NCBI GenBank assembly: GCA_023415475.1
Contig: JAEZKL010000137.1
Span: 1 to 6,114, forward strand
Reading direction: 5' to 3'
DNA length: 6,114 nucleotides
Source of the DNA: Bacillota bacterium
Lineage (GTDB): Bacteria > Bacillota > Clostridia > Lachnospirales > Lachnospiraceae
Shown in pieces: positions 1 to 4,697 of this stretch (the stretch's first letter is position 1; each line of letters starts with the position of its first letter). Below the pieces are notes generated by a model. The model saw nothing but the letters and a program-made list of their open reading frames with translations, searched no databases and was not told where the DNA came from. The translations under genes and the position numbers were made by a program.

Positions 1-102
1 ATTATAGGGCAGATATCAATGTGCCTTAATTAAATTTGGCCCAAAATAAGCTTATGCCAGTAAAAAGTCTTTATAAAAAATCTCTATTAAATTTTCAAGG
101 TT

Positions 103-275
103 CAAATAACTTAACTTAATGACATTGCGCTTGGATGAAGTACGTAATGGTACATAAGGTCCTAAAATACAGGACCTAAGTACCAACGACTTCATACAGT
201 TGCTCATCGAACTATATTCTGCATCACGTTAAAGCCTGTGCGTAGATGTGCAAATTGACAAATGTAAGTTATTTG
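103..275. repeat. 11-bp inverted repeat bracketing the palindrome
   Basis: CAAATAACTTA at 103-113 is the exact reverse complement of TAAGTTATTTG at 265-275. The pair encloses about 150 bases with a strong palindrome near the left-centre. Terminal inverted repeats around an internal hairpin, with no coding capacity, is the layout of a small non-autonomous mobile element (MITE-like). The match does not extend further in either direction, and I see no clear target-site duplication outside it. The repeat is also AT-rich, so chance is a real alternative. The sequence is a fact; the mobile-element reading is weak inference. Confidence 0.3.
135..195. repeat. Long imperfect palindrome / stem-loop
   Basis: The two arms pair in nested blocks: ATGAAGT (135-141) with ACTTCAT (189-195), CGT (143-145) with ACG (186-188), TGGTAC (148-153) with GTACCA (180-185), and AGGTCCT (157-163) with AGGACCT (171-177), around a 7-base loop at 164-170. 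That is about 23 base pairs, interrupted only by small bulges and one 3x2 internal loop. It could fold as RNA from either strand or extrude as DNA. No T-run follows it on either strand, so it is not an ordinary intrinsic terminator. Candidates are a mobile-element end or MITE core, a small structured RNA, or a regulatory hairpin. I do not recognise a named family. Confidence 0.75.
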
Positions 276-328
276 TATGGCTTTTAACACTCCAATCAAG
301 GATATGTTAATATAAAATATTCTGCTGC

Positions 329-350
329 AGCTTCAATATAGATGAAAGCT
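329..350 (-). terminator. Weak stem-loop after nspC, possible operon terminator
   Basis: On the minus strand, AGCTTTCA (343-350) can pair with TGAAGCT (329-335) with one bulged base and a 7-base loop, beginning 12 bases past the nspC stop. The stem is short. The first T-rich stretch lies about nine bases after the stem and is broken (TATTTTAT), so it is a poor match to an intrinsic terminator. It is listed because it is the best candidate at the end of the operon. Confidence 0.25.
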
Positions 351-362
351 TTTAAGCCTTTA

Positions 363-1496
363 TTATAGTCTACTCTTAAAATCTTCATATCCGAACTGTC
401 TTATCAGCTTTATTCCTTCTGTCTCGGTGTTCAGGTAGATGGAGGGTAGATTTATCCCGTTAAAGGTATTGTTCTTCACCATGGAATAGATGGCCATATC
501 ACAGAATACCAGTCGGTCTCCTACCTGAAGTGGCTCCCGGAAGGAGTAATCTCCGATTACATCACCGGCAAGGCAGGTAGGTCCACCCAGGCGATAAGTA
601 TAGGGATATTCTCCTGGTTTTCCGGAATCCATGATATTCGGCCGATAAGGCATCTCCAGAACATCCGGCATATGACAGGCTGCCGAGGTATCCATAATGG
701 CAATCGGTATTCCGTTTTCATTCAATTCCTGTACCGTACTTACCAGAAAGCCCGCATTCAAGGCTACTGCTTCTCCCGGTTCCAGATATACCTGTACCTG
801 ATAGGTCTCCTTAACATGGTTGATACATCGAACGAGGGTCTCTATATCGTAATCAGTTCTTGTGATATGATGTCCACCACCGAAATTAATCCATTTCATC
901 TGTGCCATCAAATTACCGAACTTCTCTTCCACTTTCTCAAGTGTTCTCTCAAGAACATCCGAATTCTGCTCACACATTGTGTGAAAATGCAGGCCATCTA
1001 TGCCGGTAAGATCAACACCTTCCAAGGCTGAGCTTTTGATACCGAAGCGTGAGCCTGTAAAGCAGGGATTATACATATCTGTTTCAATCTCAGAGTATTC
1101 CGGATTGATTCTCAGTCCGCAGGATACCTTCTTAGGGCTGCTTAAAATCTTTTTTTTATATTTCTCCCATTGGGCAATGGAATTTAATACAATATGGTCG
1201 CAAAGGTCAATAATCTCATCAAACTCCTGCTCCTTATAAGCCGGAGAAAAAATATGAACCTCTTTTCCCATCTCCTCGGCACCCAGCTTTGCTTCGAATA
1301 ATGAGCTGGCGGTTGTTCCGCTCAGGTATTTTCCGATTAAGGGATATGTGGAGTACATGGAATACGCTTTTTGAGCCAACAAAATCTCGCATCCGGTGCG
1401 TCCCATGACAGAACGCATTATCTCCAGATTACTACGTAACAGAGCTTCATCAACGACATAGGAAGGGGTGACAACCTTGTTAAAATTAATATTCAT
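363..1496 (-). CDS. nspC: Carboxynorspermidine/carboxyspermidine decarboxylase (NspC, CASDC)
   Basis: This is a PLP-dependent cytosolic decarboxylase of the alanine-racemase fold (fold III; same fold as eukaryotic ornithine decarboxylase and LysA). It removes CO2 from carboxyspermidine or carboxynorspermidine as the final step of the dehydrogenase/decarboxylase route. At 377 residues its length is normal for the family. The likely PLP lysine is K43 in LAQKAYS. The glycine-rich phosphate-binding loop is FGGGHH (205-210) and EPGEA follows at 239-243. The second-subunit motif GGPTCLAGD (304-312) supplies the likely catalytic C308, equivalent to Cys360 of ornithine decarboxylase, and DMAIYSM (333-339) carries the conserved tyrosine. 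The ATG start is set by AAAGGAG six bases upstream. It directly follows the dehydrogenase gene, its usual partner. The preferred substrate (carboxyspermidine, carboxynorspermidine or carboxyaminopropylagmatine) cannot be read from motifs. Confidence 0.93.
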   Translation of the reverse strand: MNINFNKVVTPSYVVDEALLRSNLEIMRSVMGRTGCEILLAQKAYSMYSTYPLIGKYLSGTTASSLFEAKLGAEEMGKEVHIFSPAYKEQEFDEIIDLCDHIVLNSIAQWEKYKKKILSSPKKVSCGLRINPEYSEIETDMYNPCFTGSRFGIKSSALEGVDLTGIDGLHFHTMCEQNSDVLERTLEKVEEKFGNLMAQMKWINFGGGHHITRTDYDIETLVRCINHVKETYQVQVYLEPGEAVALNAGFLVSTVQELNENGIPIAIMDTSAACHMPDVLEMPYRPNIMDSGKPGEYPYTYRLGGPTCLAGDVIGDYSFREPLQVGDRLVFCDMAIYSMVKNNTFNGINLPSIYLNTETEGIKLIRQFGYEDFKSRL

Positions 1497-1502
1497 AAAG
1501 TG

Positions 1503-1509
1503 CTCCTTT
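1503..1509 (-). promoter_or_regulatory. Ribosome binding site of nspC
   Basis: AAAGGAG on the minus strand, six bases before the ATG at 1496. It is a strong Shine-Dalgarno sequence lying just outside the 1525-1573 hairpin, so that hairpin would not hide it directly. Confidence 0.8.
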
Positions 1510-1524
1510 CCAACCCTTTAAGTG

Positions 1525-1573
1525 AGTTTGTGCCAAGTGAGCCTTTTACACTTTGAAGACGCAGGCACAAACT
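1525..1573 (-). repeat. Intercistronic hairpin upstream of nspC
   Basis: AGTTTGTGCC (1525-1534, plus strand) is the perfect reverse complement of GGCACAAACT (1564-1573). Inside it, AAGTG (1535-1539) pairs with CACTT (1549-1553), so one arm is a continuous 15 bases and the other is split by a 10-base bulge. An alternative 6-bp pairing of CCAAGT (1533-1538) with ACTTGG (1571-1576) overlaps the main stem and would compete with it. The structure lies in the 104-base spacer between the dehydrogenase stop and nspC, ending about 15 bases before the nspC ribosome binding site. No U-tract follows. A role in nspC expression or mRNA processing is inference. Confidence 0.6.
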
Positions 1574-1577
1574 TGGA

Positions 1578-1607
1578 AATGTGAAAATCGCTTTTTATTT
1601 TCACATT
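1578..1607 (-). repeat. Perfect hairpin across the dehydrogenase stop codon
   Basis: AATGTGAAAAT (1578-1588) and ATTTTCACATT (1597-1607) form a perfect 11-bp stem with an 8-base loop. The stop codon of the dehydrogenase (1601-1603) lies inside the stem. On the transcribed strand the bases after the stem are TCCAAGT, not a T-run, so termination in the operon direction is unlikely. A ribosome finishing the upstream gene would melt it. Protection of the upstream mRNA 3' end or coupling to translation are plausible roles but not shown. Confidence 0.65.
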
Positions 1608-2806
1608 ACCATCTCAGGGTTGAAGCTTTCCTTCCAAGGCAAACCGCAGCGGTTCAGCTCTGCCATGAACGGATCGGGGTCCATCTCCTCTACGTTGTAT
1701 ACACCGGGCTTCTTCCAGCTTCCCTCTAATACCATCTTTGCTCCGATCATTGCCGGAACGCCGGTAGTATAGGAAATCGCCTGAGAACCAACCTCTCTGT
1801 AGCATTCCTCGTGATCACATACATTATATACATAGTAGCTTACTTCTTTACCGTCCTTCACACCGGTATAGATACAGCCGATGTTCGTCTTTCCCTTAGT
1901 TCTGGGACCTAAGGAAGCAGGATCCGGAAGTACAGCCTTCAGAAACTGTAACGGAATAATCTGCTGACCCTCAAAATTAATAGGTTCAATAGAGGTCATA
2001 CCAACATTCTCAAGCACTCTCAAGTGAGTAATATACTTTTCTGAAAATGTCATAAAAAAGCGAATTTTCTTCACCCCGGGAATGTTGATCGCTAAGGATT
2101 CCATTTCCTCATGATGCAACAGATACATATCCTTCGGACCGATCTCCGGGAAGTTGTAAACTCGCTTTACCTCCAGGGGCTCTGTCTCATGGAACTTGCC
2201 ATTCTCAAAGTAGCTGCCCTTGGCGGTAATCTCACGGATATTGATCTCAGGATTGAAATTTGTTGCAAAGGGATATCCGTGGTCACCTGCATTTGCATCC
2301 AGGATATCGATGGTATGGATCTCATCAAAATAATGCTTTAAAGCGTAAGCAGAGAATACCTGGGTTACCCCTGGATCAAAGCCACAGCCGAGAATAGCGG
2401 TAATTCCTGCCTTCTCAAAGCGCTCCTTATATGCCCACTGCCATTTGTACTCGAACTTAGGAATATCCTTCGGCTCGTAGTTGGCAGTATCCAGATAATC
2501 CACCTTAGTAGCAAGGCAGGCATCCATAATGGTCAGATCCTGATACGGTAATGCTACGTTAATTACAATATCGGGCTTAAATTGATTAATCAGTGCAATC
2601 ACCTCATCGGTATTGTCCGCATCCACTTGAGCTGTGGAAACCTTTGTTTTGTAACCCTTTGCTTCTACCTGTGCCTTGTAGGCATCGCATTTTGATTTAG
2701 TTCTGCTTGCAATACAGATTTCCTCAAATACATCTGAATTCTGACAACATTTATGAATTACTACTCCGGCAACTCCGCCGGCTCCAATAATCAATGCTTT
2801 GCTCAT
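1601..2806 (-). CDS. Carboxyspermidine/carboxynorspermidine dehydrogenase (CASDH)
   Basis: This is a saccharopine dehydrogenase-like oxidoreductase. The family condenses a diamine (putrescine or diaminopropane) with aspartate semialdehyde and reduces the imine with NADPH, giving carboxyspermidine or carboxynorspermidine. Counting from the chosen start it has 401 residues, usual for the family. The nucleotide-binding loop GAGGVAG is at 8-14 and SRTKSK at 34-39 fits NADPH 2'-phosphate binding. LDTANYEP (105-112) and GCGFDPG (140-146) are characteristic family motifs. An in-frame ATG two codons upstream (2812) is only two bases from the ribosome binding site, whereas 2806 has an eight-base spacer and gives the typical MSKxLIIGAGG start. 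The next gene, nspC, is the matching decarboxylase, which argues against a lysine-pathway saccharopine dehydrogenase. The substrate could instead be agmatine (carboxyaminopropylagmatine route), given speA and speB alongside. Confidence 0.92.
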   Translation of the reverse strand: MSKALIIGAGGVAGVVIHKCCQNSDVFEEICIASRTKSKCDAYKAQVEAKGYKTKVSTAQVDADNTDEVIALINQFKPDIVINVALPYQDLTIMDACLATKVDYLDTANYEPKDIPKFEYKWQWAYKERFEKAGITAILGCGFDPGVTQVFSAYALKHYFDEIHTIDILDANAGDHGYPFATNFNPEINIREITAKGSYFENGKFHETEPLEVKRVYNFPEIGPKDMYLLHHEEMESLAINIPGVKKIRFFMTFSEKYITHLRVLENVGMTSIEPINFEGQQIIPLQFLKAVLPDPASLGPRTKGKTNIGCIYTGVKDGKEVSYYVYNVCDHEECYREVGSQAISYTTGVPAMIGAKMVLEGSWKKPGVYNVEEMDPDPFMAELNRCGLPWKESFNPEMVM

Positions 2807-2814
2807 CGTCATTT

Positions 2815-2820
2815 CTCCTT
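2815..2820 (-). promoter_or_regulatory. Ribosome binding site that decides the dehydrogenase start
   Basis: AAGGAG on the minus strand. It is eight bases from the ATG at 2806 and only two from the ATG at 2812, so it favours the downstream start and a protein shorter by two residues. Confidence 0.8.
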
Positions 2821-2829
2821 TAATCGTAA

Positions 2830-2913
2830 AATATTCATTGTAACAATATATTATCTATCACTTAACGCGCATTTATCTACTACCCAAACGCTATCCTTTG
2901 TATTATGAATATT
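2830..2913 (-). repeat. Inverted repeat framing the speB-dehydrogenase spacer
   Basis: AATATTCAT (2830-2838) is the exact reverse complement of ATGAATATT (2905-2913). It starts one base after the speB stop and ends nine bases before the next ribosome binding site. The enclosed 66 bases also show a small possible stem and two copies of TAGATAA on the minus strand spaced 22 bases apart. The repeat is AT-rich with a long loop, so pairing may be fortuitous. I saw no convincing promoter with both -35 and -10 elements in this 108-base gap, so read-through from speB is the default assumption. Confidence 0.35.
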
Positions 2914-2914
2914 G

Positions 2915-3763
2915 CTACAGCTGTAAAAGCAGTTCACGAAGCAGCTTACAGGCAAGTGCTGTAGATGCACCGCTTTGGTCATATACAGGGGATAATTCAT
3001 TCATATCCATCGCTACGATATTCAGCACGAACACCTTATTCAAGGCGTGTATCAGCTCCATGAAGGTTACTCCGCCGGCTTCCGGTGTGCCGGTTCCGGG
3101 AAATACGGAAGGGTCCAGTACGTCAAGATCGATGGTTAAGTAAATCGGTTTCCCCTTAAGACCTTCCACCACCTGATCGATCCGGTCCAGGTTAAACTTC
3201 TGGGTAAATACATGGTCTTTCGCCCAGAGAAATTCCTCGCGATCACCGCTTCGGATTCCGAATTGGAAGATTCTATCATCTCCAACAATATCATGGCAGC
3301 GTCTCATTACACTGGCATGGGACAGCTTCTCACCAAGATAATCATCGCGAAGATCCGCATGTGCATCAAAATGGATGATATGAAGCTCCGGATACTTCTT
3401 CGCTACCGCCCGGATGCTTCCCAGGGTAACCAGATGCTCACCACCAATCATCAACGGTTTCTTGTTATCCTCTATGATGGTTGTTGTCATCTCTTCAATC
3501 GAACTCAATACTCGCTCTGTATTGCCAAAGCCAAATTCCAGATCTCCTGCATCAAAGATACGGCAATCCAACAGATCCTTATCCAAATATGGACTGTAGG
3601 TCTCTATCCCATAGCTTTCATTGCGAATTGCTGCACTAGCGAAGCGGGTACCAGGGCGGTAGGAAGTGGTCCCGTCAAATGGAGCTCCGAATAATACAAT
3701 ATCGCTGTCTTCATATTCATGATCACAGGCAATAAAGGTATGGATATTTCTATTCATATTCAT
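2915..3763 (-). CDS. speB: Agmatinase-family ureohydrolase (SpeB)
   Basis: This cytosolic binuclear manganese hydrolase of the arginase/agmatinase family splits a guanidino group to release urea; the expected reaction is agmatine to putrescine plus urea. At 282 residues it is slightly short but typical of Gram-positive members. All six metal ligands are visible: H110 in GGEH (107-110), D133, H135 and D137 in DAHAD (133-137), and D212 and D214 in DLDVLDP (212-218). PGTGTPEAGG follows at 222-231 and MDMNELSP near 252-259, a pattern closer to agmatinase than arginase. The first ATG (3763) is seven bases from AAAGGAG; a second ATG two codons later is less well spaced. The gene begins inside the last 14 bases of speE, implying translational coupling. 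With the dehydrogenase and nspC downstream, its real substrate might instead be aminopropylagmatine. Confidence 0.92.
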   Translation of the reverse strand: MNMNRNIHTFIACDHEYEDSDIVLFGAPFDGTTSYRPGTRFASAAIRNESYGIETYSPYLDKDLLDCRIFDAGDLEFGFGNTERVLSSIEEMTTTIIEDNKKPLMIGGEHLVTLGSIRAVAKKYPELHIIHFDAHADLRDDYLGEKLSHASVMRRCHDIVGDDRIFQFGIRSGDREEFLWAKDHVFTQKFNLDRIDQVVEGLKGKPIYLTIDLDVLDPSVFPGTGTPEAGGVTFMELIHALNKVFVLNIVAMDMNELSPVYDQSGASTALACKLLRELLLQL

Positions 3764-4601
3764 TTAACTGCTCCTTTACGTAATTGGGAAGTGCAAAGCA
3801 CCCGACATGAAGCTTCGTATTATAGTATTTTGTCTTTAATCCAATTGAATTCCAAGCATCCTCCTTCAGATCCCGTATCGGATCATAATGCTTGCTCGCA
3901 TACCCGAACAGCCAATGTCCGCTGGGATAAGTCGGAATATGTGCCTGATAAACGAAAGCAATGGGAAAGGTTTCCTTAATTCTCTGATGAGCACGCTTCA
4001 TTGCATCCACATAGGAGGCATAAAAGGTACTCTCATGCTGATTCACCAAGATACCGGTGTCGGTCAGCGCATTATAGCAGTTACCGTAAAATTCCTTGGT
4101 AAACAGACCTTCTCCCGGTCCAAAGGGATCGGTCGAATCTACTAAAATCAAATCATATTCATTCACTCTACGACGCACGAATTTTAGCCCGTCTTCATAA
4201 TAGATGTGAACTCTGGGATCGGTGAGCTTCTCGGCTGTCTGAGGCAAATGCATTTTGCAGGCCTCCACTACCATCTCATCGATCTCAACCATATCTATAC
4301 GTTCAACCTGGGGGTATCTGGTCAGCTCACGTATCGTTCCGCCGTCACCGGCACCTATTACAAGCACCTTCTTAATATCCAGATTCGTAGCCATCGGTAC
4401 GTGAACAATCATATCATGATAGATAAATTCGTCCTTTTCCGTTACCATCAGGCATCCATCCAAGGTTAAAGCACGGCCGAATTCCTCTGTATCAAGAATT
4501 GCGATATGTTGAAAATCACTCTGTTTACTGTATAGCTGCTCTTTTACCTTTAAAGATAATCTCACATGCTCCGAATGATGCTCGGAATACCATAGCTCCA
4601 T
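3750..4601 (-). CDS. speE: Spermidine synthase family aminopropyltransferase (SpeE)
   Basis: The family transfers an aminopropyl group from decarboxylated S-adenosylmethionine to an amine, normally putrescine, yielding spermidine and methylthioadenosine. The protein has 283 residues from the chosen start, typical of bacterial SpeE. It has an N-terminal beta domain (MELWYSE, then FGRALTLDG and TEKDEFIYHD) and a Rossmann-like methyltransferase-type domain with GAGDGG (83-88), the acidic VEID (105-108), and DSTDPFGPGEGLF (155-167) containing the expected catalytic aspartates. IPTYPSGHW (222-230) matches the amine-site region of Bacillus-type enzymes. The start is placed at the ATG at 4601: an in-frame TTG at 4607 is one base from the Shine-Dalgarno GAGGTG, while 4601 is seven bases away and gives the usual MxLWY start. 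No SpeD is visible to supply its aminopropyl donor. The acceptor could be putrescine, agmatine or a longer polyamine. Confidence 0.93.
   Translation of the reverse strand: MELWYSEHHSEHVRLSLKVKEQLYSKQSDFQHIAILDTEEFGRALTLDGCLMVTEKDEFIYHDMIVHVPMATNLDIKKVLVIGAGDGGTIRELTRYPQVERIDMVEIDEMVVEACKMHLPQTAEKLTDPRVHIYYEDGLKFVRRRVNEYDLILVDSTDPFGPGEGLFTKEFYGNCYNALTDTGILVNQHESTFYASYVDAMKRAHQRIKETFPIAFVYQAHIPTYPSGHWLFGYASKHYDPIRDLKEDAWNSIGLKTKYYNTKLHVGCFALPNYVKEQLNEYE
3771..3777 (-). promoter_or_regulatory. Ribosome binding site of speB inside speE
   Basis: AAAGGAG on the minus strand, within the last codons of speE and seven bases before the speB ATG at 3763. Termination of speE translation and initiation of speB occur within the same 14-base overlap. 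Confidence 0.8.
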
Positions 4602-4608
4602 GTACAAA

Positions 4609-4614
4609 CACCTC
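4609..4614 (-). promoter_or_regulatory. Ribosome binding site that decides the speE start
   Basis: GAGGTG on the minus strand matches the 16S rRNA 3' end. It is seven bases before the ATG at 4601 and one base before the TTG at 4607, so it supports the ATG. Confidence 0.7.
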
Positions 4615-4642
4615 GCCTTTCTTTACCTTTGTCTAAAAGTCG

Positions 4643-4697
4643 TAACAGTTCAACCATAAGTTCGATTTCTCATCATATTTGCATGGCTGAACTGTTA
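4643..4697 (-). repeat. Hairpin across the speA stop codon
   Basis: TAACAGTTCA (4643-4652) pairs perfectly with TGAACTGTTA (4688-4697). After one mismatch, CCAT (4654-4657) pairs with ATGG (4683-4686), giving 14 pairs around a 25-base loop. The speA stop (4673-4675) is in the loop, and the right arm is the coding end of speA. In the transcribed direction the stem is followed by CGACTTTTAG, a run of only four T, so at best it is a weak attenuator. It could set the ratio of speA to downstream message by pausing, processing or protection; that is inference. Confidence 0.6.

Larger units (their letters stand above)
1..362. other. Non-coding region downstream of the operon
   Basis: This is about 360 bases past the last gene, and I see no supportable coding region in it on either strand. 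It is more AT-rich than the genes. It contains a weak stem-loop just after the nspC stop (329-350), a long imperfect palindrome (135-195) and an 11-bp inverted repeat bracketing that palindrome. The leftmost 100 bases are AT-rich, with short A and T runs and no structure that I trust. No tRNA, rRNA or CRISPR repeat pattern is visible. A TTGACA at 255-260 on the plus strand lacks a convincing -10 partner. Confidence 0.6.

Noticed and set aside
135..195. Palindrome as an intrinsic or bidirectional terminator
   Set aside because: There is no T-run immediately after the stem on either strand, and it lies about 170 bases beyond the last stop codon.
135..195. Palindrome as an integron attC site or T-box leader
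   Set aside because: No recognisable attC core-site boxes, no T-box sequence, and no adjacent cassette or tRNA-related gene in view.
255..285. Plus-strand promoter starting with TTGACA
   Set aside because: No acceptable -10 element 16-18 bases downstream, and no plus-strand gene follows.
672..1239. Plus-strand open frames opposite nspC
   Set aside because: They lie wholly within a well-supported gene on the other strand and resemble no known protein; the same applies to plus-strand frames opposite the other four genes.
2807..2914. Possible internal promoter between speB and the dehydrogenase
   Set aside because: The spacer is AT-rich and contains TATATT- and TTGTTA-like hexamers, but no pair has acceptable spacing and quality.
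2916..2925. Perfect 10-bp palindrome TACAGCTGTA over the end of speB
   Set aside because: It has no loop and lies in coding sequence for the last residues and stop; more likely incidental than an operator.
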